64,000 nt of DNA from Tribonema minus. Its lineage: Eukaryota > Sar > Xanthophyceae > Tribonematales > Tribonemataceae. The notes below the pieces were generated by a model, which ran no database searches, had not been told where the DNA came from, and saw only the letters and a program-made list of their open reading frames with translations. A program made the translations under genes and the position numbers. Below, piece after piece: positions 1 through 11,285 of the stretch. The stretch spans positions 186,001 to 250,000 of the forward strand of contig JAFCMP010000004.1 in NCBI GenBank assembly GCA_017506865.1. The letters run 5' to 3'. Position 1 is the first letter of the stretch, and each line of letters starts with the position of its first letter.

Positions 1-830
1 AAGACCCTGGTACCACGTGCACCACCTTGAACTATATTCACAGCCAAACACTCAAAAATGTGTCTTTCAAGGTACCTATGTTCGACAACACTGTGCAACA
101 AAACACCAATCAGAACAGGTGAATGCTGCGCATGAACTTGTAGGAGCATAGCACCAGTTATCAGAGCAGGTTCAGATATATATGACTATATCACCAATTA
201 TCATAAGCCATATGGCGATTTAAATTGAACTACTGCAGGCATGCCCTTGTTGTGACAGCATGCATGCAGGTGAATCAGGCTATCATGTGACGCTGTCAAA
301 ATGCAAACATGCAAGCTGAAAGAGCACAACATGGAGTTAAGCTGCAAAGAACAAATGATGTGATTTGAATGCGAACGCAAGGTCACCGGGTGTCTTATTT
401 GTAGATGCGGAGAGAAGGCAGCTTGGAGCTTGCACGGCGCTTAACAGGTCTCTAAACTGCTGCTGCTAGCTGTCGGTAGGAAGAGAGAGTACTGAAGCTT
501 TGCACACCATACTGATGTGCAAATTGGTATGTGACCTGAGAGTTAATCGCACCTGCTTCAACTAAGGTCAAGTGCAGCTCTAGGCACGCATTTAAGGTCC
601 AAGACGATCTGCCAGGTCTATCTCTATGACCTGGCCTGACTATAAGGTCTCAATCTCACCCCAAGCTGCATCACAGGAAAGAGCCATGGAAGTTGGCACA
701 GATGCCTGAGGCAAGTTGACACATGCAACTTAATGCCGTAAAACGCACATTGATACCCCAATATCCGCTGAAAGAATGATGCCGTTGGCTCAGGCTGGCA
801 TCACATATATATATATGTAAACAGTGATAG
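1..830 (+). repeat. Diverged dispersed repeat, copy shared with 23580-24080
   Basis: Positions 1-330 and 660-830 align in the same order and orientation with 23580-24080. Shared landmarks are the stretch containing CACAGCCAA, the ATCACCAAT.ATCAT block, the GCATGCATGCAGG block, the AAAGAGCCA...TTGGCACAGA block and a final CCGTTGGCTCAGGC followed by an ATATAT run. Identity looks roughly 70-80 percent by eye. The first copy has an extra ~330 bp (about 330-660). No coding capacity is evident, so this may be an old non-autonomous element or a segmental duplication. Confidence 0.55.
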
Positions 831-2212
831 AAAAAAGTGCGACGCGCTTGTGTGCGTATTTTGCTGCAGCTGCTGACAGTTCTAGTTGTGTCCTGAGCAA
901 AATACTTGCTGTGCACTTGCAAGCATACATGATCATCACATTGTTGGCTTGAAATAGCATGGCTCTGAAACCCTCCTTGCAAGCGGCGGTGACGACAACG
1001 AAAAGCCGCTCACCGCTGCTGACAGTGGCGTAGTCGTGTAGCCCATAGCTGTATGATGCGTCCAAAGCCTCATCCACCGCGCATGTGACGTATGAAGCGC
1101 CCAAAGCCTCTATCCACCACGCGTATGGCGCGCCGCTGCTGTCGTTGATGCCAACTGCACGCCCCCTGCACCATGAGTGCAGTCAGAGGGACCACCAGCC
1201 GCGTCATACCCTTGACAAAACGTGTGCTATTGTGATTGGGTATAGCAAGCTCAATGTCATTTAACAGTGTGATGATTGCGAGGCTGTAGCATACTAGCCG
1301 TTGGCTTGCGGCAGTGCGCTTACGTCAGCCGTGCATGTTACGTTTTTGGGTATGCACCTTGGTTAGCAAGGGTGCATGCATCCCACGGGGGAGTTCTGAG
1401 TACCAATGGGTGCTTGTGATGTCGCAATAGCCCTGCAGGCGGGGGGCAGATAGAGTCCCAGGGACACGTGCAGGTAGAGATGCAGACAATGATGGCTTCA
1501 GCAATGCTCACAGGAAAGGCGCTAGAGCGGCACGTATACGTGCGCAAGAAGAGAGCTGATGATGCTTCCGGCTTTTGTTTACAAACACTGACAATATGCA
1601 CCCAATGTGTTGCAACTTGCAGCCTGTGGCATAAACTCCCCCAGAATCCGACACCAGAAGTTGCAACTTCAACTTGGAAGAAGTGCCCCAAGAGTGAGCT
1701 GCGCTTCAAAGAGCAATGTATGAAAGTATTCAAATCTTTCCTACTGACAGTGTGTATACCAGGAATGCTCCATATTCCCACTGCTAAGTACAGTAATGAT
1801 GCACGGCACGAATTACTGGCACAGCATGTTGCAGTGACTGACCATAAGGGTACATGTCAGCTGCATATGGGAATATCAGCAATTGTATGATGGCAAGCAT
1901 TGCAAAGCAGGCGTTCAGGGCATATGCTTGGCGGTGTTGATTATATGATACCAGGAGCCTCCACTGGCAGCTATGGGTTAGCAGCAGCAGCAGTGTTTAC
2001 CTGAAGTCTGCGACGCCGCTGCTGTTGTCAGCTTGCCAGCACGCACCAGCCTCTGCATGTGGTGACTGAGTCCTCGGGTGCTGCAGTCCTCAGCAGCATG
2101 GTGGTGGCTCACCTGTCGCCATGCTGCGATCATCACAGGCACATCATGCTGGATCTACAAAAGCGCACGTGCACAAGTGCCACCAGTAAGGAGCAGCAAA
2201 TGGTAGACATGT

Positions 2213-2275
2213 GAAACACACACACGTATACATACACACTAAGTACACACACACACACACTCTGATGGAGGAATG
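2213..2275. repeat. CA-rich microsatellite
   Basis: Interrupted (CA)n tract with GTATACATACAC-type interruptions. No gene overlaps it. Confidence 0.7.
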
Positions 2276-2765
2276 TGCTCTCACACACCACATGCAGCAA
2301 AACTGGGAGTGTATTTTCAGTATGTACAAGCTGTGAATGAACACAGCGGGGTCACTCGTAGGTGGCGCCAATGCGACAGTCCTGCCGACCTATAGCGTCG
2401 CCAAAGCAGGGGGGTCTATGATGTGATGACGAGTTCGGTACGACAATGTTATGTGATGTGTTTGCCCGCCTTCTGGCAGCGCTCGCAGCAGTGCTCAGCC
2501 TTCCCCAACAATTGTGTCGCCCGAACGTGAACCGGACCCGCTACGCGCAGCTGTGCTGCTGTGTCCGTCTAACCCAGGCGCCTCCCTGCACCCCCCTTCA
2601 GGACCCCTTTATGCGGTACATGAGCCGACCCCCCCGCCGAACTGCCGCCGGCTGTAGAATCGGTACGTACACTTATGCTGGTGCTAGTATGCACAGCGCC
2701 CCACACAGCTGCACGCCGCAGCACGCCTCAGCGACGCGCAGCAACCGCAGCAGCGGCAGCGCCAC

Positions 2766-4088
2766 TCAGCAGTGCAGCACGCCGCCCGCGCCGCCGCGCC
2801 GCCCTATCGCCTCCAGCGAGCTGAGCGCCTGCGCCGCGTAGCGCCGGCAGTTACGCGCCCCCTCCTGCGACCCGCGGCTCCAGCTGCAGCGCTCCAGGCT
2901 CTCCACGACGCGCGCGTGCCTCAGGACCGCCGCGCGCACGCACGCGCCGCCGGTGGAGATGAGGTGGTTGAGTAGCACCATGGGCAGCGCGCCGCGCCCG
3001 ATCTCCCCGCCGATGTACTGCAGCGCGGCGTCGAGCGCGGCGTCTATCCACGCGCGCTGCTCCCGCAACGCGCCGTCGTAGCTGCCGCACAGCGCGGCCA
3101 GCGCCGCCAGCGCGCTCACGCGGAGGTCCGCCATGTCGCTGTCGCCACAGGCGCCGGCGGTAGATGTGTTGCCGCACTGTGCCGTGGTGAGGCGCAAGAT
3201 GATGTCGCAGAGCGCTGCGGCGACGGCGGTGTGCCGCAGCAGGTCGGCGCCGCGTCCCGAGGCGGCCACCTCGCAGACCATCTGCAAGCCCTGCGTCTGC
3301 GTCGCTGCGTCCGCCGTGGTCAGCATGGAGTATATCGCCATCAGCAGCGAAGCGAACTCGAAGATGCCAGCGCTTGAGGCCAACGGCTCGGCCTCGTAGC
3401 GCATCTGGTCGTCCGAGAACGAGCGCATCGTCGCAAGAGGCGGGGGCTGCAGAGGACTGCGCATGGCCCCGCCGATCGCCTGCCGCATTCGGGGCTCCTG
3501 CTGCTGCCCCACCATACACTGCTGCGCGTGGGAGAAGATGGCGTGATGGGCGGCCGAACAGCCCCTGCGGCGCTGAAACTCCACCGTCGTCTCTCCGTCG
3601 ATGCCAGTGCTGTAGAACCTAACTACAAACTTGAGAACACAGCCGTCTGCTACCGCGGAGCAAGTCAGCCGGTAGGCCTTCCTGCATTCGTCAACTGCAA
3701 TAGAGTTTACCGTGAGAATCTCATTAAGCTGGCAATAGGCGTCCTTGGCGTCCTGCTCCACTGTGAAATGAGTGCGCTCTAACCAGCTGAAGGCAGGTGG
3801 CGCCGACTCCGGGAGACCCTCGGATGAGGCCTTCCTCATTGCTCCAGGGAGCATTGGTCCTGGACCAACGGCGTTCTGCTTTGCCGGAGGAGCAGCCTCA
3901 AGGCTCACAGACGCTCTGTCGGAGTGGCGCAGCATCGGTAGCGGTCTGAGTGAGGCCGGGGCGACTCTGCTAGCCTCCAGCAACGCTACGCCCTGGCCCG
4001 CGCTAACCCGCTGAACCCGCCTATATACAGGAGCCTCGTCCGCAGAGAACCAGCTGTCCCTCTCGTTGTTGCCACCTGGGAAGCTCAT
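2766..4088 (-). CDS. ARM/HEAT-like helical-repeat protein, uncharacterised
   Basis: Single-exon frame of 440 codons read from ATG at 4088 to TGA at 2766. The frame stays open nine codons upstream, but 4088 is the first ATG. The N-terminal ~105 residues are polar and probably disordered. Residues ~105-190 form a compact domain with alternating strands (KFVVRFYST, then TTVEFQRRRG) and an HHAIFSH helix, loosely like KA1 or other small lipid- or peptide-binding folds. Residues ~225-440 are Ala/Leu-rich amphipathic helices with the spacing of armadillo/HEAT repeats. I do not recognise the family and give no function. It is transcribed divergently from the ubiquitin hydrolase gene 232 bp away. The strong GC3 bias and codon periodicity support real coding, although long GC-rich frames also exist on the opposite strand. 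Confidence 0.65.
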   Translation of the reverse strand: MSFPGGNNERDSWFSADEAPVYRRVQRVSAGQGVALLEASRVAPASLRPLPMLRHSDRASVSLEAAPPAKQNAVGPGPMLPGAMRKASSEGLPESAPPAFSWLERTHFTVEQDAKDAYCQLNEILTVNSIAVDECRKAYRLTCSAVADGCVLKFVVRFYSTGIDGETTVEFQRRRGCSAAHHAIFSHAQQCMVGQQQEPRMRQAIGGAMRSPLQPPPLATMRSFSDDQMRYEAEPLASSAGIFEFASLLMAIYSMLTTADAATQTQGLQMVCEVAASGRGADLLRHTAVAAALCDIILRLTTAQCGNTSTAGACGDSDMADLRVSALAALAALCGSYDGALREQRAWIDAALDAALQYIGGEIGRGALPMVLLNHLISTGGACVRAAVLRHARVVESLERCSWSRGSQEGARNCRRYAAQALSSLEAIGRRGGAGGVLHC

Positions 4089-4320
4089 GTCGTCGTTGAT
4101 ATGTGCAGCTCGCACGTGGTTACTTACAAAGTTATTTACAGGTGGCTGTGTGTGTGTGTGTGTGCGCGCGTCTCCTCTCTCCTCTCTCCTTTACCCACCA
4201 GGCGAGAACCTTCCAAGAGCAGTCTGAGGGAAGTCGAAACTTGAAGTGATTTTCCACCGAAGTGAAGTAAAACTTGAAGTTTAGTCCTCGAAAAAAATCC
4301 AAAAAGCCTTTTGGATCCAG
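4089..4320. promoter_or_regulatory. Shared divergent promoter region between ARM-like gene and USP22-like gene
   Basis: Only 232 bp separate the two start codons. The interval is lower in GC than the flanking exons and contains a (TG)n tract near 4145-4163, a TCTCC repeat near 4171-4190 and several AACTTGAAGT motifs between 4238 and 4285 related to the TTGAAG hexamers found elsewhere. No TATA box is obvious. Bidirectional activity is inferred from the geometry. Confidence 0.5.
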
Positions 4321-7300
4321 ATGCTGGACGAGCACAATGTCCCTCTGCGCATAGGCCTGCCAGATGATCTACCTGCTGTGCCCAAAGCCCCACCTCGCTC
4401 TCACAAGAAGCGCCAGCTGCCTCCTCAGCAGCCTGGCAAAGCCAAGAGCAAGAGCAGCAAGCAGAAGGGCGGCGGCAGCGCCAATGGATCGAGAGCGGCA
4501 GCCGCCTCCTCCTTCATCTCGCCTGAGACAGGCGGAGGTGCTCGATCCCGTAAAGCGACAGTGGCACTGACAAAGTATGAGACCTCGTGCCCCCACTTAG
4601 CAGCCCAAGGCGACCTCACAGAGCTGCTCTTCGCCTTCGAGAGCCTGCAAAGCCGTCAGTCCCGCCGCAGAGACATGGCCCTTCGAGGCTGTCGCACAGG
4701 CTTCGGCTTGATTGCAACACCTGAGGAGCCCGTGGCGAGCGGCTGCGAGGCCTGCCGTGAGCAGGGGGCGCCATGCCTTCTGGACGATGAAGAGAGGACG
4801 CTCAGCTGCCTGCACTGCACTGCGCGAGCCTGCACATGCCGCGGCCACATGCAGTGCCACCTCCTCTCCGCCAACCACACTTTTGCCGCCGGCACCGCCC
4901 ACGGTGGCGTCCTGTATTGCTTGCAGTGCGGCGACTACGTGTACCACGTGGCGTTCGATCTGCGCGCCATGGCAGTGGCGGCGGCGGCGGCGGCGCCGCG
5001 GCCCGACGGCGCATCGCTGGCGCTGCACCGCCGCCAGCTGCAGCGCATGCGCGAGCACGGCTGCTACTACTGGACGGACCAGTGGGGCAACGCTCAGCAG
5101 GAGTCGAGCGCTGCTGCGGGCGGCAGCGACGGCGGCGGCAGCGGCGACACTCTGACCAAGTGGCTGTCACGGCCGTTTCTGTCGCTGCGGGGGCAGAGGC
5201 TGGCGCGTCGCGGCCTCAGAGGCATCTGGAACATGGGCGCTACGTGCTTCATGAGCTGCGTACTTCAAGCGCAACTTCACAACCCGCTGCTGAGGACGTA
5301 CCTGCTGGGCGGGGGGCACAGCCGTGAGAGGTGCGAGCGCGCGCGCCGGGACCTGCCCAACCTCATGGCACAGGTGACGAACGGCTGCAAATGGGATCAT
5401 GTGCTGGCGATGCACCTGTCCTTAGGCTGGCGAGGGACAAATGCAACATTGTGTTTTTTATCTGCCAGAGCGGCATGGCACACACCTGCATATGGCACGA
5501 CAACAGGTCCTGGCCCATATCTCACAGCAAGCTGCACTGATGGGAAAGTGGATCATTCATGATCACTGCGAATGTGCATTTGTAATCAGCCAGGATATGT
5601 GCAAAACTTGAAGATGTTGAAGCTGCAATGTTGAAGCCTGAGCACACGCACACGCTCGGCCATCTTTCAAGCATGGCTCTGACCATCATCACAGTTGCCA
5701 CACGCAGCACTATATGTGCTGCACTTTGTTGGCTGAGGCACCACTCATGCTGCGATTCGTCCATTGCAGGCAGCTGCTGCGACTGGAGCTGGTGTGGCGG
5801 CAGCACGGCAGTACGCACAGACCGACGAGGGAGCCGCAGAGGAGTTTTGCATAGCCTGTGAGCTCAAGCACCTGTTCTCGGACGTGTTTGGAAAGGATCC
5901 CAGTGAAATGGTCATGGTGCGTGGACACATGGTTTTTTCTTGCGCTACTTGTAGCTACAAAAGTAGCACGTTTGCCATGTCTCACATTGTGGGCTGTTCT
6001 GTGCTCTTCCATGTCTATTCACACAAAGCTGGCTGGGCCATGTGTATACCTACAATCGCTGTGAATTGTTAGGGCAACTGCATGTGCTAGTAGCATGGCG
6101 TGCCTGCTGAACGCACGGCTCTTGCTCCAACACACATGCATTGTAGAGTGTGCGTAGACTTGTTTGTATCTGGCGTTTCGAGTACGGCCCAGCAATCCCC
6201 GCTCTCCACCTGTGACACTCCACTATGTAACTGACGTTGCGGAAGGGGACACGAGCCCTGTGCGTTGTGCAGCCTGTTGGCTGCCACATGGATCGCCTCT
6301 TGAGCATACAGCACACCACTTGTGCATAATGACTTTTTGTACCTCACTTATATCTGTCACAGTCAACACTCTAGTTGTACGTTTTTCTCAACCGGAGGAC
6401 ATGCAGCTGCACACACCATACAGCCCTGCTGCGTCCCATGCAGAGTGCATTGGGTACATACAGCATGGCTCTGAGACTGCTGACACCACCCCACCAGCCT
6501 GGTGGCACTCCACTCTGTAACTGCCAGTACATGGCATGAGCCCGCAGCTGTGCGGTATGCGAAGTGCGTCATACGCATACAGCGTGAATATCAAACACTG
6601 CAGCTACTTATTGTAGTTGGGTAAAAGTGTGACGTTCCACACTGTGACTGCCGCTGCGCAGGAGGACACGCAGCCATGCGCGTCGCATAGCCTGCTGCGC
6701 GCCATGCTGCAACGCAACAGTTGTATACTTGCAGACACCGCAGTTGTACTTTTTATTAATTCTCGCTCAGGGCGCGAAAAAGCCCAGATGATTGGCATCT
6801 AGCTGTAAGGAATCTACATGTCGTATGACAGTCTGAAAGTGTCGCAACGACAACCACTCAAACGCCGCCGCCGCCAAATGGCATCTCGGGGTCCTCCCCT
6901 ACGTCCTCCTCCATGTGCCCCCCCCCCCTGGATTCTGCCATGTGTGTCATGACACGGCCAGAGTACGCCATGTGGAGCGCTGCCGACAGTGCCGAGCGTA
7001 AGCGCGCCAGGGCGATGCCCTTGAGAGCTTTAGGGCGCGCTCCTCCGGGCACTGACATCCTGCTGGCATACTCCGTCGCCACAGCCTCCAGCAGCTTCCG
7101 CCCCTGCTCCCCGATGCTGCCAAGTTGTACTTCGTTCATAATGTGACGCCCCACTCTGTAACTGCTGCCGCGCAGGAGGACACGCAGCCGTGCGCGCCGC
7201 ACAGCCTGCTGCGCACCATGCTGCAAGGCGTCGATTGTATACTTTCAGACACTGCACTTGCTGTAGTTGGCTCAATGTGTGACGCTCCACTATGTAACTG

Positions 7301-9962
7301 CTGCCGCGCAGGAGGACACGCAGCCGTGCGCGCCGCACAGCCTGCTGCGCGCCATGTGGAGCGCCTCGGAGGCGCTAGCTGGCTACCAGCAGCAGGACGC
7401 CCATGAGTTCCTCATTGCGCTGCTGGATGGGCTGCACGTGGGCCTGACGCAGTGCGCTCTGAATGAGAGGCAGATTGAGCGTATCGGAGCACTGCTGCAG
7501 GAGCAGCGGGCGGCTCAGGTGCGTTGGTACATAGGCTCGGTATTGGTTACTTGTGCTGGCAGCGGTTGGGCGCTGCTATGGGTGTTGGTCACGCGTGCTG
7601 TCAGCAGTTGGGCTACTGCTTCTGCTCGGAGAGCTGCAAGTGAGCAGTTGTCTTGCTGTTGCACTGTGGGTGGATGTATGTGTGCATGTGCGAAAGGACC
7701 TTGTTGTACATTGAGATGCTAAGTCGCGTAGTCCTTGTTTGAAGGGCAGAAATGGGATAGAGCCTTGAACACATCATGTCTTCCTCCAGCATACTCGCAG
7801 GTATGGAAGCACTGGCACTGCATTGCAAGACATTGCAACTGCGCGTGTTGTTGCTGTTTCATGAGCTCCATGCTCAAGCTGGTTTGCACTGCCATCACTG
7901 AGCCGTCCTGTGCGCTGTCTCACAGCACTGTGCACAGCACAATGATGCTACTGGCAGCATTTGCATAGATGCGGCACTGACCCCCTAGGAGATGCGATAC
8001 CATAATTACGTATGAACGCGTGCATTAAACGACACACACACAATACGCACACATACCGTGTGTGAGAGAAGGTGTGTGTGGCGTGTGCAGTGTTTGTTCG
8101 ATATCACCTCGTCAGTGCTGCACTGCAACTGGCTTTATGCAGTGCAATACTACCATTAGCGCTGCCATTTTGTTCGACAATGTGCCAATCTGGGTATCAA
8201 CATACCGTTGTGCTTCTGCCACTGATCCCTTGACGCAGCGCCTGAGTGGGAGGGGTCGCCAAGACAGCATCGTCAGTCATGGTGAGTGATTCATCATGAA
8301 ACGGTTTCAATATTAGTCAATATTGTTGCTGTTCTTGAGTAATGTATGGTACATGAGGGCTTACAATCACCAGTGCGTGCAAGACATCTGCCATTTGTAG
8401 CTGCTTGGCACTGTGCGATGGCCATGATTTCAGGTGTGCCAGTGTCCGGAATTGCCGCAGACTGCTACTCATCATTGAATCATTGCTCAGACCAATTCGC
8501 AGTTATTGCAGCTTCATTTTGAATTCATTCTTGGTCAGGCTGCATCTTGTGCATCACAAGTGGTAAGCGGCACATGCGCAGAAAGCAATGCAAACGAATG
8601 ACTGCTGCCGTTCAGCCACATGTGCACTCGTGGTAGAGTGCTGTGATGGATGTCAGTGCAGCAGGCCATAGACTACAACTGGGCCTCATAACTGGAAGTG
8701 CTTCACACTGCACTCGCAAATCAACGGCTCTCTGCTGATGACAGCAAAACAGCCAGTCCTGCATCCCCCCCCCTCTTCCTTCCCCCTCTCATGAACCCCC
8801 TGAAACCCCCTTTTGACACCCCACAGGACCCCGCGCACTGGTGCTGCCGCGCTCGCCGAAGCTGCACGGAGAGAAGATCCCCGCACCTATGGCCGCTGCC
8901 GCCGCCGCTGCTGCCGCCGCCGCTGCCGCCGCGCCCACTGCCACCCCTCTCAGCCTCGGCACGCCCCGAACGGCGGCCTTCGCGAATGCCGCTGCGAGAG
9001 ATGCGCCAGTGGAGACGGCGAACGGCACGCGCCTGGAGGACCTGACGCTGGACGGCGGTTTCGTAACAGAAGTCTTCGCGGGGGTCACGCGCTCCGATGT
9101 GGCGTGCCTGTCGTGCGGCCACGTGTCGAGCACGTACGAGCGCTTTCTGGACGTGAGCCTCAGCATTCACGGCCCCGCTGCGGCGCACGCGGCAGATGGC
9201 GGCGGCGAAGCTGGCGAGGGCAGCGCTATGGACGATGTCTCTGTCCATGCTGCGCTGCTGCGGAGGTCGGAGGGGGGGCGGAGCGGAAGGGCGGGGCGAG
9301 CGGGCTCTTTCGACCGCAGTTTGCCCGATCGCAGCAGGGCGGCGAAGGGGGGGGGGCGGAGCGCCAACAGCACCCCTACGCGCGGCGTCGGGGGCAGCGG
9401 CAGCAGGGCCAGCAAGCTCAACAACAGTCCCGGCAACTTCAACAGTGACGGGGAGGGCAGGGAGGAGGCCCCCGTCACGCTGCAGCAGTGCTTGGAGGGG
9501 TTCACGGCGGTGGAGGAGCTGGGGGGGGGGCTCAAGTGCGACGCCTGCAGCGGCGGGGGGTGCGCCAAGACCAAGCAGATGTCGTTCTGCGCGCTGCCGG
9601 TGGTGCTGGTGGTGCACATCAAGCGCTTCGACGCGCTGCACGACCGCAAGCTAGATGATCCCGTAGCCTTCCCCCTGCAGCTGGACATGGGCCCCTTTTT
9701 GAGCGGCTGGGTCAAGGGGGCAGGGGGGGGGGAAGGGGGGGGGCAGGGGGTCCCCCCGCCCCGACTGCCGTATGATCTGTTTGCAGTCATCAACCACAGC
9801 GGGTCGCTGTCTCAGGGGCACTACACGTGCCACGTGCAGGAGGGGCAGGCGTGGTACCGCTGCGACGACGCGCTGGTTGCGGAGGTGCAGGAGTCGGAGG
9901 TGCTCGATAGCCAGGGGTACATACTGTTCTACCGCCGCCACGCCACGTCGAACTGGGCGTGA
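4321..9962 (+). CDS. SAGA-type ubiquitin carboxyl-terminal hydrolase (USP22/Ubp8-like)
   Basis: Five exons: 4321-5373, 5770-5916, 7312-7518, 8239-8281 (a 43-nt microexon) and 8827-9962, giving 861 codons. Phases are 0,0,0,1 and the frame closes exactly. Residues ~142-212 are a ZnF-UBP finger with paired Cys and His ([20 protein letters not shown]). The USP Cys box is NMGATCF, with the nucleophile at about Cys309. [11 protein letters not shown] is the conserved QQDAHEF element in exon 3, CDAC is a Cys pair, and SQGHYTCHV carries the catalytic His at about 815, followed by YRCDDA and GYILFY. These match the DUB-module enzyme that removes ubiquitin from histone H2B in SAGA. It is longer than human USP22 (525 aa) because of a basic disordered N-terminus, a 14-Ala run encoded near 8892-8933 and a Gly/Ser insert. 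Exon 3 is preceded by decayed copies of its own start. The microexon is supported by phase but is not diagnostic in sequence. ATG 4321 is the first in frame, and the frame is open upstream. Confidence 0.9.
6211..7260 (+). repeat. Tandem decayed copies of the start of USP22-like exon 3
   Basis: The true exon 3 begins at 7312, after a TAACTGCTGCCGCGCAG acceptor. Four further copies of this intron end plus the first ~45-60 nt of the exon lie upstream, at about 6211-6291 and 6499-6575 (both strongly diverged), 6612-6740 and 7127-7257 (both close). The two close copies keep the acceptor and the codons for EDTQPC, but lack the QQDAHEF part and a donor, so they cannot replace exon 3. They could act as decoy acceptors. 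The unit is about 110-140 bp, and a retroelement fragment sits between the third and fourth copies. Confidence 0.8.
6750..7146 (-). mobile_element. 5'-truncated retroelement 3' end, copy R1
   Basis: On the minus strand about 90 codons read open to a stop at 6858, ending with acidic [12 protein letters not shown] and a Gly run. The same C-terminus and the same following non-coding tail, through to [12 protein letters not shown] codons read on the other strand, occur in opposite orientation at 14440-14760. The coding part has the helical pattern ([20 protein letters not shown]) seen at the end of some algal retroelement polyproteins and in the fragment at 13497-13916. It is inserted between two tandem exon-3 copies inside an intron. 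The class, non-LTR or other, is an inference. Confidence 0.45.
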
Positions 9963-10262
9963 GGGGGAGCCGCTAGGGGGTTGAGCAGGCAGTCAGTATA
10001 GGGTTGTCCTCATGTGGGTGTCAGGGGTTTTGGGTGGTCATTTGATACATAGAGAGCGGCGGTGGCCGAGCTTTGTGTGTGCTACGGAGTGCCCATCGTG
10101 TAGTGCATGTGGGGCGCGCTGCCTAGAAACACCACAGGCGTGCGCGCATGCACATGTGTTCCGCATGAGAGGGTGCACTTTGGCAGTTGTAGAAATCACG
10201 CAGCCTATTTGACGTGCGGTGATCAAGCCAGTGGGGTCAGCGTACCTTAGGGTGAGTATTGG

Positions 10263-10295
10263 GGTTAGGGTAGCCAACCCTAACCCTAACCCTAA
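10263..10295. repeat. Interstitial telomere-like tract (TTAGGG type), inverted
   Basis: A GGTTAGGG unit at 10263-10270 is followed within a few bases by three CCCTAA units on the opposite strand at 10276-10295, so the tract can fold on itself. The six-base unit differs from the Chlamydomonas TTTTAGGG and plant TTTAGGG types. Confidence 0.75.
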
Positions 10296-10929
10296 GCCCT
10301 GCGCATGTTGCTGTTGAGCGTTGGCGCAACTCACAGGCAGCACTGGTGGGGAACAGGGACCTTGATGGGCATATACTTCAAAGAAGTATACGTGTATGGA
10401 CATGTATACAGAGTGGCTGATGCAGATACTGAGCAAAACAGAGGTGATACTTGAGGAGCCACGCGTGCGCTGACTCTGTGTGTGTGGGTTTTTGCCCTGT
10501 GCTGCATGTTGTCATGTGACTGGTCACACGGTCAACTTTAGCAGCAGTTCGTTTGTACATGACTTATGCATGTGCATTGCTGCTGACGGAGGCACGCCAT
10601 CAGAAAAGTCAGAGCTTTGTGAATTTGGTCAACAAGTGCAGAGGAGTGTATGATGCACCGGCATACTTTCCCAATCAGAACCCTGACCCGCTTCCTGTAT
10701 TTTTGCGCAGAGGGACTGTGCGAACAGACTTTGCCAACAACAATGCAAGCACACAGTGGTCTCTACCTTGATGTTAGGCTCTACCTTCAGTTACCCTCCT
10801 GCTTCTGATGACATCGCCACGGCATGCCTCGAGTTGAACTTGCACAACATGCACTTTTTGAAGTCGAGATTGCTCAAGTACCAGCATGCATCTCATATGC
10901 TTCTAATTGGACGCTTGAATTTCTCGGTT

Positions 10930-11060
10930 AGACCACAAAACGCCCCAATGGAGGATATGTCCACGCTGGCTGCCAGAAACTGCATGTTTTTGTGTAACCT
11001 TGAGGATGTCTCAATGCGCACTGCCAAGGCTTCAATACCAGCCTACCCCCCCCACAGGAG
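10930..11060 (+). repeat. Dispersed tail repeat, copy 2
   Basis: Member of the family seen at 6760-6895, 14575-14720 (-), 15245-15370, 16670-16800 (-), 18310-18415 and 21795-21890 (-). Shared order: GATGT(CC)A.GCTGGC, then CCAGAA.CT.CATGT, a CTTG.GTAACC-like block, CTTGA..(A/G)TGTC, then CAACGCGCA-like sequence. In the R1 and R2 copies this lies at or beyond the retroelement stop codon, so it is probably the element's 3' tail. Confidence 0.55.
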
Positions 11061-11285
11061 TGATGAGTTCTAAAACTGCATGCTGCTCATCCGTTGTCAG
11101 CATGAATCAGCAAAAGTACAAGCGTGACAGAACCGTCATGTCTTGGGAGACAGAGGTGATAGGAAGACCAAAGTGCAGGCTGCGGAAGCTGACGTAGCGA
11201 ATTCCAAACTCTCGGCAGTCTAGAGCTCTCAGCAGTGCATGATTGCGTGATATATTTACATATGCGCAGTGACCACTACGGTTAC

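Larger units (their letters stand above)
1..2765. other. Stretch with no supported gene
   Basis: Open frames occur on both strands, for example around 1338-1890, but they overlap each other and show no recognisable motif, repeated domain or splice pattern, so I do not call a gene. Visible content is a repeat shared with 23580-24080, a short AT run near 808-818, a CA-rich microsatellite at 2213-2275 and a diverged tandem duplication at about 1045-1130. On the minus strand about 950-1110 reads open and somewhat protein-like, and could be an isolated exon of a gene to the left. Confidence 0.5.
9963..11285. other. Intergenic stretch between USP22-like gene and duplicated region
   Basis: No gene supported. 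It holds an interstitial telomere-like tract (10263-10295), the outer part of the duplicated unit from about 10675, and one copy of the dispersed tail repeat (10930-11060). No TGTAA signal is evident just downstream of the USP22-like stop codon. Confidence 0.5.

Noticed and set aside
1338-1890. Overlapping ~140-codon frames on both strands
   Set aside because: No motif, no codon periodicity advantage for either strand, and no splice support.
6206-7260. Repeated unit considered as a CRISPR-like or satellite array
   Set aside because: Units are unequal, carry a splice acceptor and codons of the adjacent exon, and are explained by partial exon duplication.
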